Assembly (NCBI RefSeq): GCF_001592745.1
Contig: NZ_LUKD01000008.1
Span: 62,001 to 126,000, forward strand
DNA length: 64,000 nucleotides
Source of the DNA: Bdellovibrio bacteriovorus
GTDB lineage: Bacteria; Bdellovibrionota; Bdellovibrionia; Bdellovibrionales; Bdellovibrionaceae
Direction of reading: 5' to 3'
Position 1 is the first letter of the stretch, and each line of letters opens with the position of its first letter. Positions 43,719 through 52,048 of the stretch are shown piece after piece. The translations under genes and the position numbers were made by a program. Below the pieces are notes generated by a model that was not told the DNA's origin, searched no databases, and saw only the letters and a list, made by a program, of their open reading frames with translations.

Positions 43719-44981
43719 ATGAAAGCCCTGACTCAGCAAGAATTGCAGCAATTTGTTCACTACTTCGCACCAATTTTAGACGGTGCCCAGTTGCAGGATA
43801 TCCTAGTTAATGACCGAGGTCTGGCTTTGGGTTTTCGTAAAGACGTGCATTTTTGGATGATCCTGGACCTTGTTCCCAATGCGCCGATGCTATTGCTTTT
43901 TGAAGAGGAATGCCCCTTTAAAAAAGGGCCCAAGGCGAAGCCTGTCGGGCTTTTCCTGAACTCCCACGCAAAGAATCTTTATCTAACCAGCATGAGTGTT
44001 CAAGAGGAATTTGGTCGCGTGGTGAAGCTTGAACTTAGGAATTCTTCTACTGATTGTGAATTGGAAATTCGCATGATTCCGAAGCAGTGCAACCTGATCG
44101 TGAAAGCCCAGGGAAAGCAGATTGCTTGGGAAAGGCCTTTGGAGTTGACACCTCCACCGGTTGTTGAAAACCCTCCGTCACCACGCACGATTGAAGCTAT
44201 TCATGAAGAGTGGTTGCAGGAGCAGGGGACGCAGAAAAAATCTTCATTGGATCCTGTCTCCCAATGGGAGAAACAAAAAGAAAAGGACCTGATCAAGAAG
44301 CGTAAGGCCCTCTCAGAAATTCAAAAGCAAATTGAAAGTGATAAAGAAGATCTTTGGTACGAGGCGGGACTTTATCTAAAAACTCACGGGACGCTGTTAG
44401 TGCCTGAGCATCTTAAGCCTTGTATCAATGACAAAGAATCTTTGAGTTGGAATATTGAACATTGCTTTGCAAAAGCGAAGCAGTTGGCCGGAAAAAAGGA
44501 CGGAGCCAAAGAGCGGTACGACGAATTGGTCATTGAAATTGCAAAACTTGAAAAGTCTCGATACCAGGAAAAAGAAAAAAAGCCAGCTTTGGTCGATCTT
44601 ATGCACAAAGCAGAGGCTCGAGGTCGAAAACTTCATTTGGACAATGGTGCTTTAGCTTATTGTGGGAAGTCGGCTGCGGACAATCTAGCGCTGCTTCGCC
44701 AGGCGAAGGCTTGGGATTATTGGCTGCATTTGCGCGATTATCCCGGGGCTCACGCCATCATTCACCGTCAGCGCGATCAATTGATTTCAGAAAACGACAT
44801 TCAAGAAGTCGCCGAATGGGTCGCGAAAGAGTCTTTGTCAGCTAAGTCCTTGATGGTGGGGCAAAAAGTCGCTGTCGTTATCGTGGAATGTCGCTTCGTC
44901 CGTCCCATCAAGGGAGATAAATTAGGTCGCGTTACCTATCATTCAGAGAGAACTCTGAGTTTTACCTTGCGTCATGCTTAA
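43719..44981 (+). CDS. RqcH/NFACT-family protein, shortened
   Basis: 420 residues against about 570 for RqcH of Bacillus. The N-terminal NFACT-N-like half (about 1-150) is followed by a coiled coil (about 175-300, rich in Lys and Glu) and a C-terminal NFACT-R domain (about 305-400; RGRKLHLDNGALAYCGKSAADNLALL, then DYWLHLRDYPGAHAII). RqcH binds stalled 50S-peptidyl-tRNA complexes and adds C-terminal Ala tails. At the site of the conserved Asp-Arg pair needed for tRNA recruitment, this protein reads FGRVVKLEL, so the Asp appears replaced by Gly. It may bind ribosomes without tailing. The family call is good, the activity uncertain. Confidence 0.8.
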   Translation: MKALTQQELQQFVHYFAPILDGAQLQDILVNDRGLALGFRKDVHFWMILDLVPNAPMLLLFEEECPFKKGPKAKPVGLFLNSHAKNLYLTSMSVQEEFGRVVKLELRNSSTDCELEIRMIPKQCNLIVKAQGKQIAWERPLELTPPPVVENPPSPRTIEAIHEEWLQEQGTQKKSSLDPVSQWEKQKEKDLIKKRKALSEIQKQIESDKEDLWYEAGLYLKTHGTLLVPEHLKPCINDKESLSWNIEHCFAKAKQLAGKKDGAKERYDELVIEIAKLEKSRYQEKEKKPALVDLMHKAEARGRKLHLDNGALAYCGKSAADNLALLRQAKAWDYWLHLRDYPGAHAIIHRQRDQLISENDIQEVAEWVAKESLSAKSLMVGQKVAVVIVECRFVRPIKGDKLGRVTYHSERTLSFTLRHA

Positions 44982-45021
44982 GGGGTCTTGACTGACACCA
45001 GAGTGAGTCTAAAATTTTCTG

Positions 45022-45125
45022 TTAGAGTCCCGTCTGGAAAGTTTTCTCTGCGTTGCCGCGTCGTCGCTGTACGGTGTACAGCTTCCTCCTTGCGTCTTGA
45101 TAAAACTTTCCTGACGGAACTCTAA
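45022..45125. repeat. Long palindromic element, core family 2 (copy B)
   Basis: Arms 45022-45045 and 45102-45125 are inverted copies with 22 of 24 bases matching. The 56-nt interior has a perfect inner hairpin GCTGTAC-GGT-GTACAGC (45066-45082) between two segments, TGCGTTGCCGCGTCGTC and TTCCTCCTTGCGTCTTG. The plan is the same as for the other two elements but the core differs. It fills most of the gap between the NFACT gene and the Gld-type operon. Confidence 0.8.
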
Positions 45126-45155
45126 GTTTTATTTTTGCAGCAGAGGAGATTCACC

Positions 45156-46097
45156 ATGATTGAAGTCAGAGATCTCACGAAAGATTACGGACCAAGACGT
45201 GCCATCAATAAGCTCAACTTTTCCATTTCAAAAGGGGATGTTGTTGGTTTCTTAGGACCGAACGGAGCGGGGAAATCCACGACGATGAAAATCATCACCG
45301 GATTCATGGCTCCGAGTCACGGGACGGCCTCCGTCGCGGGTTTCGATGTTTTCGAAAATCCCTTGGAAGTAAAAAAGCGCATTGGCTACTTGCCTGAAAC
45401 GCCGCCGGTCTATGGCGATATGTATGTGCGGGATTATTTACGTTACGTTGCGGCCCTTAAACAGGTTCCCAAAGACAAGATTGAAAAAGCTGTTGATATG
45501 GCGATTGAAAAAACAAATTTGAAAGAAGTGCAGAAGCGTTTGATTCAGCATCTTTCAAAAGGTTTCAAACAACGTGTCGGTATTGCTCAAGCCATCGTGT
45601 CCGAACCTGAAGTTCTTATTCTGGATGAGCCTACTGTCGGACTTGACCCCAAACAGGTGGCAGAAATTCGTGACCTGATCAAAGCCCTTAAAGGCCAGCA
45701 CACAATCATTCTTTCGACACACATTCTTCCTGAAGTGGAAGCGACATGCGAAAAAGTCATCATTATCAACAAAGGCCAAATCGTTGCGGAAGACAGCATT
45801 CATAACTTGGCGACGATGGATAAAGGCCAAAGCCGTTTGCACATCCGCTTGCGTAAAGATGTTGAAGATATGAGAGCCGTGATTGGCGATATACAGCAAG
45901 TGGTTGCATGCAATTCCGGAACCTCTCAAAGGGAATGGAATATTGACGTGAAAGGCGGAGAAGACGTGGTTGAAGCAATCTCGTCTCGCTTAGTCACGAA
46001 AGGTTACGGCTTGCTAGAGCTCAGCCCTTCCAAAGTGGACTTGGAAGATGTCTTCTTGAAATTGACTTACGGTAAAGAGCAAGGAAGTGAAGTATGA
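45156..46097 (+). CDS. ABC transporter ATPase, GldA-like
   Basis: 313 residues from the ATG at 45156, after a GAGGAG site; an ATG at 45135 has none. It has Walker A GPNGAGKST (about 37-45), signature LSKGFKQRVGIAQA and Walker B VLILDEPTVGLDP. It belongs to the ABC-2 drug or polysaccharide export class, and with the next two genes has the layout of gldA-gldF-gldG, first linked to gliding in Flavobacterium but also common in non-gliding bacteria. It is the first gene of a six-gene operon. A palindromic element lies directly upstream. Confidence 0.9.
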   Translation: MIEVRDLTKDYGPRRAINKLNFSISKGDVVGFLGPNGAGKSTTMKIITGFMAPSHGTASVAGFDVFENPLEVKKRIGYLPETPPVYGDMYVRDYLRYVAALKQVPKDKIEKAVDMAIEKTNLKEVQKRLIQHLSKGFKQRVGIAQAIVSEPEVLILDEPTVGLDPKQVAEIRDLIKALKGQHTIILSTHILPEVEATCEKVIIINKGQIVAEDSIHNLATMDKGQSRLHIRLRKDVEDMRAVIGDIQQVVACNSGTSQREWNIDVKGGEDVVEAISSRLVTKGYGLLELSPSKVDLEDVFLKLTYGKEQGSEV

Positions 46098-46867
46098 ATG
46101 GAACTTTGACAATCCTTAAAAAAGAACTCAAAGGCTTTTACGCCAATCCTACTTTCTGGGTGATCTGTTTTCTTGTCAGCGTGATCTTTAGCTGGGTTTA
46201 TCCGATTCAGCTGAATTTGTTCGCGCAGCTTTTAACAAACTACGTAATGCAACAGGGTGTTCCGACAAATCAATTGAACATCCATTACGGTGTTTTCTTA
46301 AGGCAGCTTTCTTATCTGAATTTACTTTTGATTTTCGTAGTGCCGGCACTGACGATGAAGCTTTTTGCCGAAGAAAAGAAACTTCGCACTTTCGATTTGC
46401 TTTTGACGTCCCCTGTGACTTCTTTGCAAATCGTTCTGGGTAAGTATTTCGCCGCACTAGGAGCGGTATTGGGTATAGTGTTCCTGGCCGTCCTTTATCC
46501 ATTGGCGACATCGACATTGGCGACCATTAACTGGATGCCATTGGTTATTGCTTTCTTTGGAATTTTCTTGGTGGGTGGCGTTTACGCTGCGATGGATTTG
46601 TTTTCGTCCTCTTTAACTGAGAATAGCATTGTGGCTTATGTCACTTCCGTTATTTTCAATGTGTCGATTTGGTTTATCGGAATTGGCGCTGAAGTGGTGG
46701 ATGGCGAAACCGCTCGTAAAGTTTTCGAACACGTTTCGTTAAGCAGCCATCTCTCAAGCTTGGTAGAAGGCACAGTTCGCACCAATGGTTTGGTGTTTTT
46801 CTTAAGCATCATCGTTTTGTTCTGCTTCCTTGCAGAGCGCGTTGTTGAATCATCACGTTGGAGATAA
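46094..46867 (+). CDS. ABC-2 type permease, GldF-like
   Basis: 257 residues with six membrane helices (for example PTFWVICFLVSVIFSWVYPI and LGKYFAALGAVLGIVFLAVL), the size and pattern of single-chain ABC-2 permeases. It carries the KKLRTFDLLLTSPVT cytoplasmic segment common to NosY/GldF proteins. The start overlaps the ATPase stop by 4 bp. It forms the membrane channel of the predicted transporter. The substrate is not known. Confidence 0.88.
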   Translation: MNGTLTILKKELKGFYANPTFWVICFLVSVIFSWVYPIQLNLFAQLLTNYVMQQGVPTNQLNIHYGVFLRQLSYLNLLLIFVVPALTMKLFAEEKKLRTFDLLLTSPVTSLQIVLGKYFAALGAVLGIVFLAVLYPLATSTLATINWMPLVIAFFGIFLVGGVYAAMDLFSSSLTENSIVAYVTSVIFNVSIWFIGIGAEVVDGETARKVFEHVSLSSHLSSLVEGTVRTNGLVFFLSIIVLFCFLAERVVESSRWR

Positions 46868-46869
46868 AC

Positions 46870-48408
46870 ATGAGCAAACTTGGTAAAATCGCATTTCTTT
46901 TTGCTGGTATTTCCTTAGTGTCTATGTCGATCACTCGTTACCTGATTGGTGATTGGGTGCCATTTTGTTGGTTGGCGTTGGGCTTGGCCGTGTTTTTCCT
47001 AGGACTGGGCTTAGCGAAGGATCGCGCTTTCTTTAAAGAGTTCTTCGTTATGAAGACGACAAAAGAAGGCATGAGCATGGGTGTCTTGATTGTGCTTATG
47101 CTGGCAGTGTTGGCATTGGTGAACTACCTAGGCGTAAAGCACTATAAAACGTGGGACTTTTCATCCGCTCAATCTAACACTTTGTCAGATCAGTCGGTAA
47201 AGCTGATCAAATCTTTGGATTCTGATTTAAAAGTTCTTTTCTTTTACAAAAAAGGTGTGGAAGGAAATGAAGAAAACCGTCGCATGTTCCGCGAACTGAT
47301 CAAGAAGTACCAGGATCAAAGTTCCAAAGTTCAATTGGACTTTGTTGAAGTAAATGAACGACCGGACCTGGCTCAAGAGTATGGCGTGGATAAAGGAAGC
47401 GGTGTCGTCTTTTTGGATTACAAAGGTCGTCGCAACCGTGTTGAACGTATTGATGAGCAAGAATTTACGAGTGCTCTTGTAAAAGTAACTCGCGAAAAAA
47501 CAAAGACGATTTACTTCACTGTCGGCCACGGCGAAAAAGATTTGAATGACAGCAAAGAAGGTCTGGGACTTGGCTCTTTAAAACTAATGCTTGAAAACAA
47601 TCGGTACGTGGTGAAAGAGCTGCCACTGATTCAGAATCCGAAGATTCCGGATGATGCCGACGTGATCGTGATTGCTGGTCCTATCCAAGGCTTTCAAGCT
47701 TTTGAAATCACCGCTTTGGAAGAGTATCTAAAAAAAGGTGGTAGCCTTTTCTTAGCGTTAGAATCCCAGAACTCGGCAGGACTTGATGGACTTGTTGGTA
47801 AACTGGGAGTGCAACTTGAGAACAACTACGTGATGACGATTGTAGATACGGTCATGGGTCGTGGTATCAATCAAGGTCCTACAGTCGGTGGGGTGTTCTC
47901 GCAAACAAATCAAATCACGAAAAGTTTTGCTCGTAGTGAGGTGACTTTGTTCCGCTATCCACAGTCTTTGAAAAAAGGCAAAGTGCCTGAAACCATGATT
48001 GTCGAAGAGATCGTAAAAACTCCCGCAAACAGCATGGCTTTCCAAAGCATGAAAATTTCAGGCGATGGCCCTGAAGGCAGCTTTGCTTTGGTTGACGAAG
48101 TCGTTGGACGCTTTCCAGGAACTCCTGAGGATGCGAAACAGTTTTCGGCGATCATCGCCGGGGACGTTGATTTCATGTCGAATCAGATGCTTTATCAAAA
48201 CCTGAACCGCGACTTGGTTTTGAATTCCATTGCGGCGTTGGCTAAAGAAGAAAATCTGATCAGCATTACTCCGAAGGACCCGGCGGCGACGCAAATGTTG
48301 CTTACCGAAACGAAGTTCGGCGTCTTCTTGTTTGCCTTTATTATTCCATTGCCATTGCTACTACTAGGAACCAGCGTAGGTCTTTATCTTAGAAGGAGAA
48401 ATGCCTAA
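46870..48408 (+). CDS. GldG-like membrane-bound periplasmic protein
   Basis: 512 residues from the ATG at 46870, just after GGAGATAA. Two helices near the start and one before the C-terminus anchor a large periplasmic domain (about 105-470). That domain shows the GldG pattern: LSDQSVKLIKSLDSDLKVLFFYKKGVEGNEENRR, then FTVGHGEKD and ADVIVIAGP. GldG-like proteins act with GldA and GldF, perhaps as substrate-binding or regulatory parts. The stop overlaps the next start (TAATG). Confidence 0.85.
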   Translation: MSKLGKIAFLFAGISLVSMSITRYLIGDWVPFCWLALGLAVFFLGLGLAKDRAFFKEFFVMKTTKEGMSMGVLIVLMLAVLALVNYLGVKHYKTWDFSSAQSNTLSDQSVKLIKSLDSDLKVLFFYKKGVEGNEENRRMFRELIKKYQDQSSKVQLDFVEVNERPDLAQEYGVDKGSGVVFLDYKGRRNRVERIDEQEFTSALVKVTREKTKTIYFTVGHGEKDLNDSKEGLGLGSLKLMLENNRYVVKELPLIQNPKIPDDADVIVIAGPIQGFQAFEITALEEYLKKGGSLFLALESQNSAGLDGLVGKLGVQLENNYVMTIVDTVMGRGINQGPTVGGVFSQTNQITKSFARSEVTLFRYPQSLKKGKVPETMIVEEIVKTPANSMAFQSMKISGDGPEGSFALVDEVVGRFPGTPEDAKQFSAIIAGDVDFMSNQMLYQNLNRDLVLNSIAALAKEENLISITPKDPAATQMLLTETKFGVFLFAFIIPLPLLLLGTSVGLYLRRRNA

Positions 48409-49400
48409 TGAAACTCAAAGGTCGTACGATTCTTGTTCTGTGTCTTTTGATTTTGGGTGGTTACGCTTACTGGGACTATCTTCGCGACAAAAAAACCGAA
48501 GATACGAATATGGAGCAAGCCCGTCTTATGACTCTGAATTTCGAGCACGTCGACTCTTTTGAGATTCTGAAAGGCGAACAAAAAATCGTTCTGAAACGCA
48601 GTGTGGATGGATGGGAATTGATCGAACCCCTTAAAGACTTGGCAGACAATGCCGCCGCCGATGATTTTGTTAAAAACGTCTTCCCAGAAAGAGTGATCGA
48701 AGTGGCGCGCGAGGGGGGAGAGATTGACTGGGCCATGTACGGTCTGGATAAGCCCTTAGCGCAAATCACCTTCAAAACCTCTGATGGAAAAGAAAATGTA
48801 TTTCAGATTTCCAATAAAAGAAATTTTGAAGAAAATGTTTTTGCCCGCCGCGGAAATGAAAATCGTGTGCTGATTGTGAATTCGGTATGGCAGAACCGCG
48901 CAAATAAAACGGCTTCGGATTTCAGGGACCGTCGCTTTCTTCGTCACAAAATTGCAAGCGTCGATGTTCTAAAACTTAAAAATTCCAAAGGCACGATGGA
49001 ACTTAAAAGGGTCGATGGTGTTTGGCAGCTTGTCGGTGCGAAGAAAGACTACAAGCTTGACCAAAACAAGGTGCGTGAAGTCCTGAGCGCGATCGCTGAA
49101 GCCAAAGCGGCAGAGATTCTTGCTAACAAAGAGAAAATTCCTGCGGGAAAGTCCTTGTTCACTATGGATTTACAAATCGCGGATAAGTCTTGGAAGGCAG
49201 AAGTGACTCAGGCTCCTGATCTGCTGATTTATGCAAAGGTCAGTGATCCGGCTTTCCAGATGAAGATGGAAGCCGGGGCTTTGGATAGATTTATTAAAAT
49301 GTCACCGGATGACTTAAAAGAGACTCCACCTTCAAAACCGGAAACCAAAGAAGGTGAAGATCAGCAACAAGCCATGGCTGGCCAGAAAGAAAAGAAGTAA
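48408..49400 (+). CDS. DUF4340 membrane-anchored protein
   Basis: 330 residues. A single N-terminal helix (ILVLCLLILGGYAYWDYL) anchors a periplasmic domain made of two similar halves, recognisable from LKRSVDGWELIEPLKDLADNAAADDFV and ELKRVDGVWQLVGAKKDYKLDQNKV. This DUF4340 duplication is a constant companion of GldG-type ABC genes. The last 20 residues are charged (EGEDQQQAMAGQKEKK). It shares start and stop bases with both neighbours (TAATG). The exact role in export is unknown. Confidence 0.85.
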   Translation: MKLKGRTILVLCLLILGGYAYWDYLRDKKTEDTNMEQARLMTLNFEHVDSFEILKGEQKIVLKRSVDGWELIEPLKDLADNAAADDFVKNVFPERVIEVAREGGEIDWAMYGLDKPLAQITFKTSDGKENVFQISNKRNFEENVFARRGNENRVLIVNSVWQNRANKTASDFRDRRFLRHKIASVDVLKLKNSKGTMELKRVDGVWQLVGAKKDYKLDQNKVREVLSAIAEAKAAEILANKEKIPAGKSLFTMDLQIADKSWKAEVTQAPDLLIYAKVSDPAFQMKMEAGALDRFIKMSPDDLKETPPSKPETKEGEDQQQAMAGQKEKK

Positions 49401-50392
49401 TGCAAAAGATTGTTGTCAAATCACCAACACGCGTGGATCTAGCAGGGGGCACACTGGATTTGTGGCCTCTGTATCTGTTTATCAATGGAGCTTCCACGGT
49501 GAATGTCGCCATTGACGTTTATACGACGGCGGAACTGACTCCTCATGATGATTCGACGATTGTACTTGAATCCGTCGATTTGAAACTGAAAAAAGCTTAT
49601 ACGAATTTGGTCGATGCTCTTTCCGACACTGATCCCAGAATGATTTTGTTGCAGACGCAGCTTCGTTACTGGATGCCGACAAAAGGTTTTACTTTGAAAA
49701 CTTCTTCGGACAGTCCAGTTGGGGGTGGCTTGGGCGGAAGCTCTAGCTTGACGATCAGTTTGATGAAAGCGTTTTCTCTGTTTTGTGGAAGGCCTTTCAA
49801 AGACATTCATCAAATGGTGCATGCTGCTCACAATATTGAAGCTGAAATTTTAAATACTCCGACGGGGACTCAAGACTATTACCCGGCGGCTTCCGGTGGT
49901 CTTAATGTTCTTCGTTACAGCTATGATGGCGTTGAACAAGATGTCATGAAAGTCAGTCATTCGCCGCTGGCTGAAAAGTTCATGCTGGTCTATACGGGAA
50001 AAGCGCATCATTCGGGTCTTAACAACTTTGAAGTGATGAAAGACTCGGTGGCCAAAGACGCGACCACCTTACAAGCATTGCGTGACCTCAAGGTTGTCGC
50101 TATTGAGACAGAGCATGCGGTGCGAGCTGGCAACTGGAATGAACTTGGCACACTTTTTAAACGGGAATTTGATGCGCGCGTGCGTTTAGCTCCCGAGTTT
50201 TCGAGTCCTGAGATCTATAAGCTTGCGGAAGTCTCTTTGCGAAATGGGGCTGAGGCTGTTAAAATTTGTGGAGCAGGAGGCGGTGGCTGTGTTCTAGTCT
50301 GGTGTCCTCCTGACAAACGCAAAGGGGTCGCTCAAGCATGCCAAGAAGCCGGCTTTCAGGTGATGGACGCAAAACCCGTCGATCCTCTGTAA
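49400..50392 (+). CDS. GHMP-family sugar kinase
   Basis: 330 residues. It has the GHMP ATP loop PVGGGLGGSSSLTI (about 107-120), an early substrate segment SPTRVDLAGGTLDLW and the C-terminal KICGAGGGGCVLVW motif. Together these match the heptose, fucose or galactose kinase branch rather than mevalonate kinase. Its place at the end of an ABC export operon suggests sugar activation for a surface polymer. The sugar is not known. The next gene starts 55 bp before the stop, in another frame. Confidence 0.88.
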   Translation: MQKIVVKSPTRVDLAGGTLDLWPLYLFINGASTVNVAIDVYTTAELTPHDDSTIVLESVDLKLKKAYTNLVDALSDTDPRMILLQTQLRYWMPTKGFTLKTSSDSPVGGGLGGSSSLTISLMKAFSLFCGRPFKDIHQMVHAAHNIEAEILNTPTGTQDYYPAASGGLNVLRYSYDGVEQDVMKVSHSPLAEKFMLVYTGKAHHSGLNNFEVMKDSVAKDATTLQALRDLKVVAIETEHAVRAGNWNELGTLFKREFDARVRLAPEFSSPEIYKLAEVSLRNGAEAVKICGAGGGGCVLVWCPPDKRKGVAQACQEAGFQVMDAKPVDPL

Positions 50393-51282
50393 AAAAGAAA
50401 ACGACGAAGAAGTCTGCTGTTAAAAAAATGGCAGCTTCTTCCACGGCATCTCACGCCGGTGAGGTGCACCGCTTTATTGGAGTCTCCCTTAGTGGTGGCA
50501 AATCCGACAAAGCCTGTGTTTCAGTTCTTGAATACTATCCCAAGCACAAAAAAGTCTTTCTTTCCCGGCTCGTTGAAAAAATCAAAAGCGATGAAGTGCA
50601 TTCGGCAGATTTTAAAATCCTGGAGATCATCCAGCAGTATCACCAAGAAATAGAGAGCGTCGCTTTTGATGTGCCTTTCAATCCGCCATTCTGTTTGCGC
50701 TGTGTTCCTCACTGTCCTGGCATTGAGGGATGTCCGGAAGAACATGTGAAGTGGATGTGGGATTACACCCGCAAGCAGCATAAAAAAAAGAAACCGCGCA
50801 AGCTCTTTACTCCGTACACCCAACGCTGCGTTGAGCTTTATCTTTCAACGGAGCTTGAAGAGCCTTTCAATCTTCAACACGCAATGGGGGCGAACACTGC
50901 ACCTCTTTTGGCTCGCGCTATGTTTATCAAACGGCGTTTGGTCATGCCATGTATTGAGGTGTTTCCGAAGTTATCGGTCTGGAGAGTCGGGCGTTCTTTG
51001 AACGTGATGAAAAGCCACTTGCGCTTTCATAAGCACTCCATAGGCGGCGACGAAAGCCGTCGTGAGATCTTAAATGCCCTGAGCTCCCACAACGTGGCTT
51101 TCGTCTATGACCAAGACGTGAAATTGATGATCGAAAACAATCATGCCTTTGAATCCTTTATCTGTGCTCTCACGGCGTTCTTGCAGTTTAAAGGATTAAC
51201 GGAAGCTCGACCTGAGGGATTCCCGCGTCGCGAAGACTGGATTGAGTTCCCGAAGCCTTCGATCAAGTGGGATTCTTTTTGA
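50338..51282 (+). CDS. DUF429-like predicted nuclease or unknown RNase H-fold protein
   Basis: 314 residues. The first 45 are Lys/Arg/Ser-rich and disordered (RKTRRSSVKKKTTKKSAVKK) and are encoded partly inside the GHMP kinase gene in another frame. AAAGGGG before the ATG at 50338 supports this start. The body has the DUF429-type IGVSLSGGKSDKACVSV start, SVAFDVPFNPPF, a Cys cluster (CLRCVPHCPGIEGC) that could bind metal, IEVFPKLSVWRV and AFESFICALTAFLQF. The fold is likely RNase H-like. The activity is not established. Confidence 0.68.
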   Translation: MPRSRLSGDGRKTRRSSVKKKTTKKSAVKKMAASSTASHAGEVHRFIGVSLSGGKSDKACVSVLEYYPKHKKVFLSRLVEKIKSDEVHSADFKILEIIQQYHQEIESVAFDVPFNPPFCLRCVPHCPGIEGCPEEHVKWMWDYTRKQHKKKKPRKLFTPYTQRCVELYLSTELEEPFNLQHAMGANTAPLLARAMFIKRRLVMPCIEVFPKLSVWRVGRSLNVMKSHLRFHKHSIGGDESRREILNALSSHNVAFVYDQDVKLMIENNHAFESFICALTAFLQFKGLTEARPEGFPRREDWIEFPKPSIKWDSF

Positions 51283-51304
51283 AACATAATTCTTAAGTTT
51301 TTTT

Positions 51305-51336
51305 GGGGCTCGTTTTTTAAACTAGCCCCGTTTTTG
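51305..51336 (+). terminator. Intrinsic terminator ending the six-gene operon
   Basis: GGGGCT and GTTT pair with AAAC and AGCCCC with one mismatch, and five T follow. Confidence 0.85.
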
Positions 51337-51337
51337 T

Positions 51338-51366
51338 TTGCCTCCGCATCAAAGTCATTTCACAAT
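51338..51366 (+). promoter_or_regulatory. Promoter of the DUF3015 gene
   Basis: TTGCCT (51338-51343), 17-bp spacer, CACAAT (51361-51366). It immediately follows a terminator and fits a separately and strongly transcribed gene; its -35 equals that before the RNA methyltransferase. Confidence 0.45.
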
Positions 51367-51403
51367 TTTGGATGTCTAACCAAATCACACACGGAGGTTT
51401 TCA

Positions 51404-51895
51404 GTGAAATTGGTAAATGTCGTTCTTGTAGCATTGTTGGTATCTGGTGTTGCTCACGCTCAAAAGAAAAGCGGTCTTTTGTCACAAGTTTCTGGCCAAG
51501 GTTATGGTTCAGCAGGTTGTGGTTTCGGTTCTATCGTTATGGGTTCTGATGGCAACCAAGTTCTTGCGGCAACTACTAACGGAACTTCTGGTTCTCAAAC
51601 TTTCGGTATCTCTACTGGTACATTGAACTGTCAACAAGACGGTATCTTCAAATCAGGTCGCGAAGTTCCTGCTTTCATCGAAGTGAACAAATTGGCTTTG
51701 GCTAACGACGCAGCTCGTGGACAAGGTGAAACTTTGGCAGGTCTTGCTAACTTGATGGGTTGCAACTCTTCAGCGTTTGCTCCTGTAATGAAGAAGAACT
51801 ACAATAAAATCTTCGTTGAGACAAACATGCAACCTGCAGCTATCGAAGCTAACATCAACGCAGTTGTTGCGCAAAACAACGTTTGCGGCGCTTAA
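51404..51895 (+). CDS. Secreted DUF3015-family protein, strongly expressed
   Basis: 163 residues from a GTG at 51404 with an ACGGAGG site upstream. The signal peptide ends GVAHA. The mature part has the DUF3015 pattern: GYGSAGCGFGSIVMG, GSQTFGISTGTLNCQQDG, FIEVNKLALANDAARGQGETLAGLANLMGC and a final VCGA. Four Cys may form two disulfides. Codon use is the most biased in the window (almost only GGT, AAC, CGT), which points to very high expression. It stands alone between two terminators. The family's job is unknown. Confidence 0.85.
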   Translation: MKLVNVVLVALLVSGVAHAQKKSGLLSQVSGQGYGSAGCGFGSIVMGSDGNQVLAATTNGTSGSQTFGISTGTLNCQQDGIFKSGREVPAFIEVNKLALANDAARGQGETLAGLANLMGCNSSAFAPVMKKNYNKIFVETNMQPAAIEANINAVVAQNNVCGA

Positions 51896-51924
51896 TATTT
51901 AGCTTCCTTTAGTGAGGAAATTCG

Positions 51925-51957
51925 AAACGCAGTGGCTTCGGTCACTGCGTTTTTTAT
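51925..51957 (+). terminator. Intrinsic terminator after DUF3015 gene
   Basis: AAACGCAGTG (51925-51934), 8-nt loop, CACTGCGTTT and seven T. Confidence 0.92.
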
Positions 51958-52048
51958 TTCTCTGTTACTGATTTTTATATGTAGCTTAAAAAGAAATCCC
52001 TGAAGGATAGTTCTTGTCAAATTTGTACAGAGCCAGAAAGATGGTTCT

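Noticed and set aside
45018..45032. TCTGTTAGAGTCC resembles the Pho-box-like bases before phoU (39561-39573)
   Set aside because: There is no 11-bp repeat of the TGTTAG unit here, and the bases belong to the palindrome's left arm, so the match is probably chance.
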